Assembly (NCBI GenBank): GCA_016210005.1
Contig: JACQVA010000100.1
Coordinates: forward strand, 1 to 35,317
From: Deltaproteobacteria bacterium
Lineage (GTDB): Bacteria > Desulfobacterota > Binatia > HRBIN30 > JACQVA1
Direction: 5' to 3'
Length of the DNA stretch: 35,317 nucleotides
Shown: piece by piece, positions 1 to 7,622 of the stretch
Layout of the letters: every line of letters begins with the position of its first letter
Position numbering within the stretch: position 1 is the first letter of the stretch
The notes under the pieces: model-generated
The model's database searches: none
What the model saw: the letters and a program-made list of their open reading frames with translations, nothing else
Told to the model about the DNA's origin: nothing
Translations under genes and position numbers: made by a program

Positions 1-32
1 GCGCTGGCGGGTCGTAGCGAGCCGGTGCCGTG

Positions 33-58
33 GATTCCCGCTTTCCGTTTCGCGGGAA
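33..58. repeat. Decayed TTCCCGC...GCGGGAA palindromic repeat
   Basis: Arms TTCCCGC (35-41) and GCGGGAA (52-58) flank a 10-nt spacer. The flank GGATTCCCGC is shared, in inverse orientation, with the cleaner copy at 35177-35196, where the arms are 8 bp with a 4-nt GAAA loop. The longer, T-rich spacer here looks like a degenerate copy. Repeats of this kind are common dispersed palindromes in bacterial intergenic DNA. No coding role is seen. Confidence 0.6.
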
Positions 59-94
59 CGACAGATTGCGTCCCTTTCGGCCATGGGCCTCGGC

Positions 95-117
95 CTGACA
101 GTACACAGTACTGTCAG
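95..117. repeat. Perfect 10-bp inverted repeat upstream of ribBA-like gene
   Basis: Arms CTGACAGTAC (95-104) and GTACTGTCAG (108-117) are exact reverse complements around ACA. There is no T-run after it, so it is unlikely to be an intrinsic terminator. It lies about 80 bp upstream of the predicted -35 box, where an operator or extruded cruciform could sit. It does not match the LexA or FMN-riboswitch patterns I know. Function unknown. Confidence 0.55.
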
Positions 118-144
118 ACTGGTGAGGATTCGCCCGGTCGGCTG

Positions 145-167
145 CACGTTACCCACAAATTTGTCGC
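145..167 (+). repeat. 23-bp block repeated inversely at 35135-35157
   Basis: This block, containing the self-complementary core ACAAATTTGT, is identical to the reverse complement of 35135-35157. In each case the TTCCCGC palindrome lies further upstream of the neighbouring gene, and both blocks read in the same direction relative to that gene (ribBA-like here, bioB at the other end). It is probably part of a dispersed composite repeat. A shared operator is less likely. Confidence 0.6.
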
Positions 168-199
168 ACACCCTTCTGTAACGCTCTCCGACCCCTGCT

Positions 200-228
200 T
201 TGCCATAGCCTGAGCCGCGCGCTATAGG
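200..228 (+). promoter_or_regulatory. Candidate sigma-70 promoter of ribBA-like gene
   Basis: A -35 box TTGCCA (200-205, 5 of 6) and a -10 box TATAGG (223-228, 4 of 6) are separated by exactly 17 bp. Transcription would begin near 234-236, only about 6 nt before the ATG at 241, giving a leaderless or nearly leaderless mRNA. No convincing ribosome binding site lies between the -10 box and the ATG, which agrees with this. Confidence 0.45.
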
Positions 229-240
229 TTTTGAGCACCT

Positions 241-1485
241 ATGTTCACCTCTTTTCGCGAGCCCCCGAAGCGCGCCCGGCGTATCAGCCCGATCGAGGAT
301 GCCATCGCCGACCTGCGAGCCGGCCGTATGGTCATCCTCATGGACGATGAGAACCGCGAGAACGAGGGCGACATCTGCATCGCGGCGGAGAAGGTCACCT
401 CCGAAGCCATCAACTTCATGGCCAAGTACGCGCGCGGTCTGATCTGCCTGGCGCTTACCGAGGAGCGCATCCGCGAACTGGGGTTGACGATGATGGTGGC
501 GGAAAACCGCGCCCCGCTGGGCACCGCCTTCACCGTTTCGATCGATGCCCGCCGCGGCATCGGCAACGGGGTTTCAGCCGTGGACCGTGCCGTCACGATC
601 CAGACCGCGGTGCGTGACGGTGCTCGAGCGGAAGATCTGGTGGTGCCGGGCCACGTGTTCCCGCTGCGCGCACGCAAGGGCGGGGTATTGGTACGTACCG
701 GGCAAACCGAGGGCGTGGTCGACCTCGCTCGCTTGGCGGGCCTCAAGCCCGCCGGCGTCATCTGCGAGATCATGAAGGATGACGGCACGATGGCACGGCT
801 GCCGGACCTCGAACGCTTCGCGGCGGTGCACGGGCTCAAGCTGTGCACGGTGGCAGACCTGATCGAGTACCGGATGCGCTGTGATTCGCTGGTCCACCGC
901 GCCGCCGAGGCGCGGCTGCGCAGCCGCTACGGCGGCGAGTTCCGCGCTTACGTCTACCACACCGACGTCGACGACGGTGAGCACCTGGTACTGGTCAAAG
1001 GCGAAATCGGACCCAATGAGCCGGTTCTCGTACGCGCTCACTCGGAGTACGTGCCGGGCGACGTGTTCGGTCTGGTGGCGCGCAACACCGGCGCGTTGAT
1101 TCACCAGGCGATGGAAATGGTGGCCAAAGAGGGGCGCGGCGTGATTCTCTACCTGCGCCAAGAAGGACGCAGTGCTGAAATGCTGGCTCCGAACGGGCGT
1201 AGCAGCCGCCAGGCGCGGCAGGACGTCCGCCGCCCCAGCACCGACCCGATCGCGCGGCAGGCGGAGTTTCGCGAGTACGGCATCGGCGCGCAAATCCTTC
1301 GCGATGTCGGTGTCGGCAAGATCCGCCTGTTGACCAACTACCCCCGGCGCATGATCAGCCTGCCGGGGTACGGCCTGGAGATCGTCGAGTGTGTACCGTT
1401 GAGCGTGCCGGCCAAAGCCGGTGCACCCGCCAAAGCGGCCCGCCCTCGCCCAGGCGCGGCCCGCAAAGTCGCCCCCCTACGCTGA
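241..1485 (+). CDS. ribBA: RibBA-like protein, both active sites degenerate
   Basis: The 414-residue protein aligns end to end with bifunctional RibBA: a DHBP-synthase domain (about 15-215) and a GTP cyclohydrolase II domain (about 220-390). Together these normally make two riboflavin precursors from ribulose 5-phosphate and GTP. The DHBP acidic loop RENEGD and the loop cysteine (LICL) are kept. However, the GVTTG segment is GIGNG, and the histidine of GGHTEA (His153 in E. coli RibB) is Gln in RTGQTE. In the second domain all three zinc cysteines are gone (SECLTGD is SEYVPGD; RCDCG is ARNTG), and the LINKLRAYALQ loop is replaced by unrelated sequence. RibBX proteins are known to lose the cyclohydrolase activity, but loss in both domains is unusual. 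It may be a non-catalytic or repurposed paralogue. The family call is firm; activity is doubtful. Confidence 0.85.
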   Translation: MFTSFREPPKRARRISPIEDAIADLRAGRMVILMDDENRENEGDICIAAEKVTSEAINFMAKYARGLICLALTEERIRELGLTMMVAENRAPLGTAFTVSIDARRGIGNGVSAVDRAVTIQTAVRDGARAEDLVVPGHVFPLRARKGGVLVRTGQTEGVVDLARLAGLKPAGVICEIMKDDGTMARLPDLERFAAVHGLKLCTVADLIEYRMRCDSLVHRAAEARLRSRYGGEFRAYVYHTDVDDGEHLVLVKGEIGPNEPVLVRAHSEYVPGDVFGLVARNTGALIHQAMEMVAKEGRGVILYLRQEGRSAEMLAPNGRSSRQARQDVRRPSTDPIARQAEFREYGIGAQILRDVGVGKIRLLTNYPRRMISLPGYGLEIVECVPLSVPAKAGAPAKAARPRPGAARKVAPLR

Positions 1486-1495
1486 ATCGCCGCGC

Positions 1496-2077
1496 TCACC
1501 GCTTCGGGAAGATCGACAGGCCGATGGAGAAGAAATCGGTGTTGAGCCCGCTGTTCTCGCGGCTGATGCCGGCGTTCGAGATGTGACGCATTCGATAGGA
1601 CAGCGTCAGTGCGGTCGTTCGGTCGAGGAACCAATGCGCCCCCCCGCCCACCTGCGAGCTGAACTGGAAGTGGGTGCCCAAGCCACCGCCGGTCAAGTCG
1701 GTGTAGAGCAGCCCCTCGCCGCCTTCGAGAAACGGCACCAGGCGTTGCCCGCGGTCGTAGCTGAGCGAGACGAACAGCAGGTTGGCCCCGGCTTCGACCA
1801 TTTCCGTGTCGGCATTGATGTACGAAACGATCGGCTCGAATACCATCTCGGCCTGCCAATGACGATCGGCCAGCGGCCGGTCGATCGCTGCCGGAAAGAA
1901 CAACGTGAGCCGCGGCAACAGCGACGCCATGGTGATCCCGCTGCGGTCGGTTTGACCGAAGGCGCTGCGCAAGCCGAACGATTGCAGCCCCTGACGGCCG
2001 TTGTCCTCGGCCGCCACCGGCCGCGACAGCGCTGCGAGCAGCACCAGCACAGGCACAACTATAGAACGGCGCAGCAT
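1496..2077 (-). CDS. pagL: PagL-like lipid A 3-O-deacylase (acyloxyacyl hydrolase family)
   Basis: This 193-residue exported protein has a signal peptide (1-23, ending VAA) followed by short amphipathic strands typical of a small outer-membrane beta-barrel, and ends near FSIGLSIFPKR. The family signature HISNAG places catalytic His at 165 and Ser at 167. PagL enzymes remove the 3-O acyl chain of lipid A. By spacing, the position of the third P. aeruginosa PagL triad residue (Glu140) is Asn179 here, so activity is less certain. The ATG at 2077 was chosen because it follows AGGA at about 8 nt and starts the signal peptide; an in-frame ATG at 2116 would add 13 non-signal residues and overlap dsbD. 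The gene is divergent from dsbD with only 24 bp between the starts. Confidence 0.75.
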   Translation of the reverse strand: MLRRSIVVPVLVLLAALSRPVAAEDNGRQGLQSFGLRSAFGQTDRSGITMASLLPRLTLFFPAAIDRPLADRHWQAEMVFEPIVSYINADTEMVEAGANLLFVSLSYDRGQRLVPFLEGGEGLLYTDLTGGGLGTHFQFSSQVGGGAHWFLDRTTALTLSYRMRHISNAGISRENSGLNTDFFSIGLSIFPKR

Positions 2078-2101
2078 CGAAGCATTCCTATCCTGGGCGC
2101 G

Positions 2102-3889
2102 ATGACGTTGGCGCAACTGTTATATCGCCATCGGCTGGCAGGCAAGTGGCTCGCCGCGCGCTGGTTGGTACTGTGTACCGTCGCGTTGTGCCTCATGTCC
2201 GTGCCAGCAGCGCTCGCGGCACCCGCCAAAGTGACGCTATCCCTGGAGGCAACCGGCGAGTCGGCGCCGCGCGGCGGCTTGATGCCGCTGGATATCTTCG
2301 CCCTCATCGAGCCCGGCTGGCACATTAACGCCCACAAGCCTACCGATGCCTACCTAATCCCCACTGCAGCGACCCTGGAGTTACCGCCAGGGCTCACCGC
2401 GGAGCCTATTCAATACCCGCCGCCCGACCGCAAGGCATTCACCTTCGCGCAGGGCAAGGAGCTCTTGGTCTACGAGGGCAAACTCGGCCTGGCCAGCGGG
2501 TTACATGTGCCGGCGGACCTTGCCAGCATGCGTATTCGCCTCGTCGCGAAGCTGCGCTACCAGGCCTGCAATGACACCACCTGTTTGCCGCCGGCCACGA
2601 CGACGGCGGAGCTCTGGGTGCCGGTCGGCAGCGAAGTCGCGGTCGCGCCTGAGGGGCTGGCGCCGGCGCGCGCGCCGGCGGCGGCTGCCGACACTGCCGT
2701 CAGCCGTTGGCTCGATGAGCGCGGCCTGCTGTTCACGCTGCTGGCAGTGGCTCTGCTCGGCGTCGGGCTCAATCTAACTCCATGTGTGTACCCGCTGATT
2801 TCGGTTACGGTGTCGTACTTCGGCGGCCGCAGCCGTGATCACGCCGGGCAGACGGCGCTGCTGGCCGTGGTCTACGTGCTCGGGGTGGCGCTGTCTTTTG
2901 CGGCACTGGGAACCGCGGCGGCGCTCTCTGGCGGCTTGTTCGGCGCCGCGCTGCAGCGGCCGGCGGTGCTGGCCGGCATCGCCACGGTCATGGTTATGCT
3001 AGCCCTCAGTTCCTTCGGGCTCTACCAGTTGCAGCCACCGGCGGCGCTCTTGCGCTGGGCCGGCGGCACGGCCCACGGAGTTGGGGGCGCGGCCTTCATG
3101 GGGCTGACCATGGGCATCGTGGCCGCGCCCTGCATCGGCCCGCTGGTGCTGGCGCTCTTGGTCGCGGTCGGAACGCGGCAGGACGCACTCCTCGGCTTCC
3201 TGCTGTTCTTTGCCCTCGGGTGCGGCATGGGGCTGCCGTACCTCGTGCTGGCGATGGCGGCGGGTTCGCTGCGCCGCTTGCCGCGTTCGGGCGAGTGGCT
3301 GCTCTGGACCGAGCGGCTCTTCGGCTTCGTGCTGTTGGGGATGGCGGCCTATTTTGTCGCGCCGTTGTTGCCACCAACGGTGCGGGGCTTCGTCGTTCCA
3401 GCTTTGATGGTCATCGCCGGCATCTACCTCGGTTTCGTTGACCCCTGCGGGCGCGCTCTGCCGGTCTTCCGCCAATTGAAACAAGCAGTGGGACTGACGG
3501 CGATTGCGCTGGCTTTGTGGCTCGGTTGGCCGCCGCCGGCCGAGAGCGCGATCGCGTGGCGGCAGCTGGACTCGGCCGTTCTCCAGACGGCGCGGGCTGG
3601 CAACCGGCCGGTGGTGCTCGATTTCGGCGCCGAGTGGTGTCTGCCCTGCCGCGACATGGCTCGCACCACTTTCGTCGACCGCCAAGTGGTCCAGGCCGCC
3701 GCGCGCTTCGAGATGGTGCACGCCGACGTGACCGAGGAGAACGAGCAAAACCAGGCGCTGCTCGAACAATTCGACGTCCGCGGCGTGCCGACACTGCTCG
3801 TATTCGACGCCGGCGGCAAGGAAGTCGCCAGGATGGTCGGTTACACCTCCGCAGAGGAGTTGCTGGCCGCAATGGCCAAGGCCGGTTAA
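2102..3889 (+). CDS. dsbD: Thiol:disulfide interchange protein DsbD
   Basis: A full three-domain DsbD of 595 residues that carries electrons from cytoplasmic thioredoxin across the inner membrane to periplasmic partners (DsbC, CcmG type). After a signal segment (about 16-40) comes the periplasmic alpha domain with its redox pair C156/C161 (ACNDTTC). Next is the membrane beta domain (about 207-475) with C228 (NLTPCVYP) and C344 (AAPCIGP). The C-terminal thioredoxin-like gamma domain has EWCLPC (C513/C516). All six catalytic cysteines are present. The reading frame is open from 1421, but homology and the signal peptide start at the ATG at 2102. It shares a very short divergent region with the pagL-like gene, so the promoters of each gene must lie partly inside the other's 5' end. 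Confidence 0.93.
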   Translation: MTLAQLLYRHRLAGKWLAARWLVLCTVALCLMSVPAALAAPAKVTLSLEATGESAPRGGLMPLDIFALIEPGWHINAHKPTDAYLIPTAATLELPPGLTAEPIQYPPPDRKAFTFAQGKELLVYEGKLGLASGLHVPADLASMRIRLVAKLRYQACNDTTCLPPATTTAELWVPVGSEVAVAPEGLAPARAPAAAADTAVSRWLDERGLLFTLLAVALLGVGLNLTPCVYPLISVTVSYFGGRSRDHAGQTALLAVVYVLGVALSFAALGTAAALSGGLFGAALQRPAVLAGIATVMVMLALSSFGLYQLQPPAALLRWAGGTAHGVGGAAFMGLTMGIVAAPCIGPLVLALLVAVGTRQDALLGFLLFFALGCGMGLPYLVLAMAAGSLRRLPRSGEWLLWTERLFGFVLLGMAAYFVAPLLPPTVRGFVVPALMVIAGIYLGFVDPCGRALPVFRQLKQAVGLTAIALALWLGWPPPAESAIAWRQLDSAVLQTARAGNRPVVLDFGAEWCLPCRDMARTTFVDRQVVQAAARFEMVHADVTEENEQNQALLEQFDVRGVPTLLVFDAGGKEVARMVGYTSAEELLAAMAKAG

Positions 3890-3964
3890 GAGTACCAAGG
3901 CCGTGCCCGGAAATCTTTGCGGGACGAGCAGAAATTCTGTCGTTCGTGCATGCGGTTTCTCGAA

Positions 3965-3985
3965 GCAACTGCTGGCGCCAGTTGC
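3965..3985. terminator. Possible bidirectional hairpin between convergent genes
   Basis: Arms GCAACTG (3965-3971) and CAGTTGC (3979-3985) lie in the 128-bp gap between the 3' ends of dsbD and the convergent ATP-grasp gene. There is no T-run on either side, so intrinsic termination is only a possibility. Nothing else was seen in 3890-4017. Confidence 0.3.
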
Positions 3986-4017
3986 GCGCAGCGCTGAGTT
4001 GTCTTGCGGCGCCGGCG

Positions 4018-5217
4018 CTACAGTTCGGCCGCGGGCCGGCGGGCGGCTTGTAGTGCCGCGCGCCAAAAGCGCGGCTGCACCAGCATGCGCCAGAGCACGT
4101 CACCGCGCGCGAACGCTCCGCCCATGGTCGCACCGCGCCAGGTGCGCAACGCCTGCAACCGTTGTCCCGCGCCGGCTTGATGCAGGGTGCGCAGTAGTGC
4201 CCGCAAGGAGCCCCACTTGACGCACGCCGGGCTCTGGCTCGGCACCGGCTGGCCATTGCGCCCGATGGTCTCGCAGTACAGCAGGTACGGCAGGTTGACC
4301 CCGCAGCGTGCGGCCAGCTCGATCCACAGCCACGGGCGAGGATTGAAGTCGAGCAGCCTGAGTTGCCCGTCCGCGGCATCGTGCTTGAACTCGATGTCGG
4401 CCAAACCAACAAAGCCGGCGTGATCGACCAAGCGCCATGTCAGCGCCTCGACCGCGGGCAGCGGCACGCCCTCCACCACCGAGCCGTCGCCGAAGTCGTG
4501 CGGCACCTGCGCCAGCTTGCGAGCGGTAAACAGCGCCCGCGTGCCGTCGTGGCCGGCAAATACACCGGCGGTGACCAAGTCAGTCACGGCGCCGGCGATG
4601 GGCCGTTGCAGCAGCAGGGCGAACCCCAAGGCGTGAGCCCGGGTAACCACTTGCTGTGCCGCGGTGGCGTCGCGCACCAGCAAGGCCTTCGCGCCGAATT
4701 CCTCGCGAAACGAGCGCAGGCACGAGTTGCCCGTCCAGATCACTCGGTGTTCCGGCTTAAGCACCAATGGATAGGGTAGCCCGGCCGGCACTTCGTCGCC
4801 GTTGATCTCCCAGGTCTCCGGAGTCGGTACGCCGGCGGCAGCGGCCAGCTCGTACAGCCGTAGCTTCGACTGCAAGCCCGCCAGTTGTGCGGCCGCCGGG
4901 ATCGTCAGCCGATAATACGCGGCGAGTTCCTGGCGATGGCGGGCAACGGCCATGAGCGTTGATTCATCGGCCACGAACAGCACTGGCCGAGTCGCAAGCC
5001 CGCGCCCGATCGCGCTCAAGCCCTCGACGAACGCGCGTCCGGCTTCGGCCGGCGGGCAGGCCACGGCGCGGGAGTAGCGCGAGTACTGTGCCGGGCCCAA
5101 CGCGCTCGTCGCCGCCACCGTGCACGGCACACCGCGGGCGGCCAGACTGCGCACCAACCCCAACGCGGTAAGGTTGTCGGGAATGATCACCGCCGGCGAC
5201 AGCTGCTGGTCTTCCAC
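4018..5217 (-). CDS. ATP-grasp ligase-like protein, substrate unknown
   Basis: A 399-residue ATP-grasp protein; such enzymes join a carboxylate to an amine or similar nucleophile through an acyl-phosphate. The N-terminal Rossmann-like part (1-110) begins SPAVIIPDN. The ATP-grasp core has SKLRLYELAAAAGVPTP (about 117-133), LVLKP (Lys154) and metal-binding segments GLADIEFK (Glu276) and LLDFNPRPW (Asp290, Asn292). The start is GTG at 5217 with AGGAG 6 nt upstream. A TTG at 5319 overlapping the upstream stop as TTGA is possible, but its extra 34 residues look non-protein-like. It follows the PLP decarboxylase-like gene by about 100 bp on the same strand, suggesting a shared pathway in which one enzyme makes or modifies an amino acid or amine that the other ligates. 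Confidence 0.8.
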   Translation of the reverse strand: MEDQQLSPAVIIPDNLTALGLVRSLAARGVPCTVAATSALGPAQYSRYSRAVACPPAEAGRAFVEGLSAIGRGLATRPVLFVADESTLMAVARHRQELAAYYRLTIPAAAQLAGLQSKLRLYELAAAAGVPTPETWEINGDEVPAGLPYPLVLKPEHRVIWTGNSCLRSFREEFGAKALLVRDATAAQQVVTRAHALGFALLLQRPIAGAVTDLVTAGVFAGHDGTRALFTARKLAQVPHDFGDGSVVEGVPLPAVEALTWRLVDHAGFVGLADIEFKHDAADGQLRLLDFNPRPWLWIELAARCGVNLPYLLYCETIGRNGQPVPSQSPACVKWGSLRALLRTLHQAGAGQRLQALRTWRGATMGGAFARGDVLWRMLVQPRFWRAALQAARRPAAEL

Positions 5218-5315
5218 CGCCGCTCCTATCGGTCCTCGTAAGCGCAACAGACGTGGAACCACCGAGGCACAGAACACACCCGTCCTATCCGTGCTTTCGA
5301 TGACCTGTGCCAGGC

Positions 5316-6659
5316 TCAATACCCGCTGTGCCCGACGGGCAACTGGGTGTGCAACACGTCGGCAGCAGTTTCCGCGCGGCGGATCAGGTGCAGCTGGCCG
5401 TGCCGGTCAACGAAATAGACCGGCGCTCGCGGACGGGTGAACTGATTGGCGCGGGCAATCGAATAGGCCCCGGTATCCAAGATCGCCACCGTATCCCCGC
5501 ACTCAGGCGCCGGCGCCGGATGGTTGTAAAGCAACACGTCCTGCGCCGCCAAGGTTGGGCCGGCGAAATGCCACCTCCGCGTGGCCGCGGCGCCGGCGTG
5601 TGCCGGCAGCTTCAACCGCCATTCGGAAAAGGAGAGCTTCTCGGGCAGGTCGTTCAAACTCACATCGATGTAAACCCAGGGCGGCTTCACCACCCGCACC
5701 CGTCCCAGCATGAGCCCGGCTCCGGCCACCAAGGTCCGGCCCGGCTCCAGGGCCAGCACGGCCGGCAGCTGATGCTGGCGGCGCAAGGCGATGGCGTGCT
5801 CCGCCATGCGCTGCGCGAGGCTCAGGCTCGATTGCGCCCCCGCTTGCAACCACCCCAGCCGCTCCCACAGCGGCGCCAGACCGAAGCGGCGGGCCACGCG
5901 CAAGTTGACCATCGTGTCCGCCGGCAGGCCGCCACCGAGATTTATCTCCTCGATGTGAACGCCGCGCTGGCGCAGCCTGGCGGCGACGCCGAAGCATTCC
6001 TCCAGAGCCTGCAAGTAAGGCTCGGCATGCGTGACCTGCGAGCCCACATGGGTCATCAACCCCGCCCACTCGAGTTCGCCCGCGCGCCTGATCACTTCCG
6101 CCAGGCTCTCCACCTCGCTCAGCCGGAAACCGAACTTGTGCTCGTAAGATCGCAAGACTAGGTGGCGGGCGGCCGGCCGCCGCAGTGGTCCGATGCGTAC
6201 GCCGATGCGCACGCGGCGCCCGGCCCGCCGAGCGAGCCGGCCGACGGTGGCAATCTCAGCCTCGGACTCGACGTTGATTAGATGCACCCCGCCATCGATT
6301 GCCCGGGTCAGTTCCTGCTCGTCTTTCAACGGGCCGTCGACGATCACCCGCCGCCAGGGGAAGCCCGCGCGTTCGATCGCCAGCCGTTCAACGCTCCCGG
6401 AGATCTCGGCCCCGCAGCCGAGATCGCACAACGCTGCCAGTACGCCGGTCTCGAAATTCGATTTGACCGAGTAGTAGAGCCGCACCGGCTCAGCCGTGGC
6501 CAGCGCCGCTTGCAGCGCGGCGTAACCGTCGCGCAGTGTCTGCTCGAACAAGACGTATGCGGGGGTTCCGGTACGCTCGGCCAGACCGCACAGATCGGCG
6601 GCTTCAGGCGTGACGCCGCCAGGGGTGGGGCGGGCGGGGGAAGCGGCCGGGTCGAACAT
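5316..6659 (-). CDS. PLP-dependent decarboxylase-like protein (fold type III, DapDC/ODC family)
   Basis: This 447-residue protein belongs to the alanine-racemase-fold group that includes diaminopimelate and ornithine decarboxylases. PLP lysine is K66 in YYSVKSN; HVGSQ (204-208), NLGGGLP (240-246) and LEPGRTLVAGAG (304-315) are the usual cofactor-phosphate and substrate segments; GAYS (397-400) is the C-terminal signature. The usual CGPxCxSxD motif reads AGPTLAAQD (366-374), so the conserved catalytic cysteine is absent (about Leu370). Substrate is therefore not predictable and ordinary lysA function is unlikely. It sits between radC and the ATP-grasp gene on the same strand, with a 70-bp gap from radC. 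ATG at 6659 is the natural start. Family call strong, reaction unknown. Confidence 0.82.
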   Translation of the reverse strand: MFDPAASPARPTPGGVTPEAADLCGLAERTGTPAYVLFEQTLRDGYAALQAALATAEPVRLYYSVKSNFETGVLAALCDLGCGAEISGSVERLAIERAGFPWRRVIVDGPLKDEQELTRAIDGGVHLINVESEAEIATVGRLARRAGRRVRIGVRIGPLRRPAARHLVLRSYEHKFGFRLSEVESLAEVIRRAGELEWAGLMTHVGSQVTHAEPYLQALEECFGVAARLRQRGVHIEEINLGGGLPADTMVNLRVARRFGLAPLWERLGWLQAGAQSSLSLAQRMAEHAIALRRQHQLPAVLALEPGRTLVAGAGLMLGRVRVVKPPWVYIDVSLNDLPEKLSFSEWRLKLPAHAGAAATRRWHFAGPTLAAQDVLLYNHPAPAPECGDTVAILDTGAYSIARANQFTRPRAPVYFVDRHGQLHLIRRAETAADVLHTQLPVGHSGY

Positions 6660-6729
6660 CTACTGTAATTTGTAGCGCCCCGGCCCGGCTAAAGGCAAGC
6701 TGAATAGCGGGCGCCGGAAAAGCCGCACG

Positions 6730-7416
6730 TCACCAGTAGCCGTCGTCAACGAAGCTGACGTAACGGCCCCTACCGATCACGATGTGATCGAGCACGCGGA
6801 CGCCGACCAGGTCGCCGACCTCGCGCAGGCGGCGGGTGATTTCGATATCTTCCTTGCTCGGCGTGGGGTCGCCGCTGGGGTGGTTGTGGACGAAGACGAC
6901 CGCCGCCGCCGATTCGCGTACCACCGGGGCAAACACGTCGCGCGGGTGCACGATGCTAGCGGTCAGCGAGCCGAGCGATACCGGCACGTCTTTGATCTTG
7001 CGGTGCTTGTTGTCGAGCAGCACGGCGTAGAAGTGCTCGCGCCGCTCCTCGGCTAGCCGCTCGCGGTAATGGGCGTAGACGTCATAACTCCCATGCAGGG
7101 AATCGCCTGGGGCGAATTCGCGTTCGCCGTAACGCTTGGCGATCTCCAGCACGGCGAGAATCTCGGCGATCTTGGCTTCGCCAAGGCCGTCGATGCGCTG
7201 CAACTCGCCCGGCCCTAGGGTCGCCAGCTGTCGCCAGTCATTGCCGCACTTCTCCATCAGGGCGCGGGCCTGATCGAGCGCGCTGCGCCCGCGCAGGCCG
7301 GTACGCAACAAGATCGCCAGCAGCTCGGCGTTGGACAGTGAGCTCGCCCCGCGCTCGAGTAGCTTTTCCCGCGGCCGATCGCCGCGTGGCCACTGCTTGA
7401 TGCTGACACCCGACAT
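6730..7416 (-). CDS. radC: RadC/JAB-domain (MPN+) protein
   Basis: A 228-residue RadC-family protein. The N-terminal half has a UPF0758 helical region and a helix-hairpin-helix-like segment (LQRIDGLGEAKIAEILAV, about 72-90). The C-terminal JAB1/MPN metalloprotease-like domain has the zinc motif HNHPSGDPTPSKED (His177, His179, Ser187, Asp190). Despite its name the family's role in DNA repair is unproven. The ATG at 7416 begins the conserved MSGVSIKQWP sequence and has AGGG upstream; an upstream in-frame start at 7464 adds 16 arginine-rich residues not typical of the family. Length and motifs are normal. Confidence 0.92.
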   Translation of the reverse strand: MSGVSIKQWPRGDRPREKLLERGASSLSNAELLAILLRTGLRGRSALDQARALMEKCGNDWRQLATLGPGELQRIDGLGEAKIAEILAVLEIAKRYGEREFAPGDSLHGSYDVYAHYRERLAEERREHFYAVLLDNKHRKIKDVPVSLGSLTASIVHPRDVFAPVVRESAAAVVFVHNHPSGDPTPSKEDIEITRRLREVGDLVGVRVLDHIVIGRGRYVSFVDDGYW

Positions 7417-7622
7417 GGCGCGCCCTATACCCCGCCGGCAACGCCGCCATCGAGCCGCAGCCAAAGTGGACGACCGCCACTGTGGCTAGACATGACAAGC
7501 AGTCTACCGCTGGGCAAGCGGCAGAAAATCCTCTGGCCCAAGCTGCTTGCCTTGCCGCAGCTCGCGCGACGAATTCGGGCCCGCGCCCCTGCCGCCGCCG
7601 AACGCCAGCGGGCTCGTGCCCG

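Noticed and set aside
118-240. FMN riboswitch upstream of the ribBA-like gene
   Set aside because: No RFN-element consensus is visible, and the predicted transcript starts only a few bases before the ATG.
5218-5319. TTG start extending the ATP-grasp protein by 34 residues
   Set aside because: The GTG at 5217 has AGGAG at good spacing and begins the conserved domain; the extension has no similarity to family N-termini. The TTGA overlap keeps it possible.
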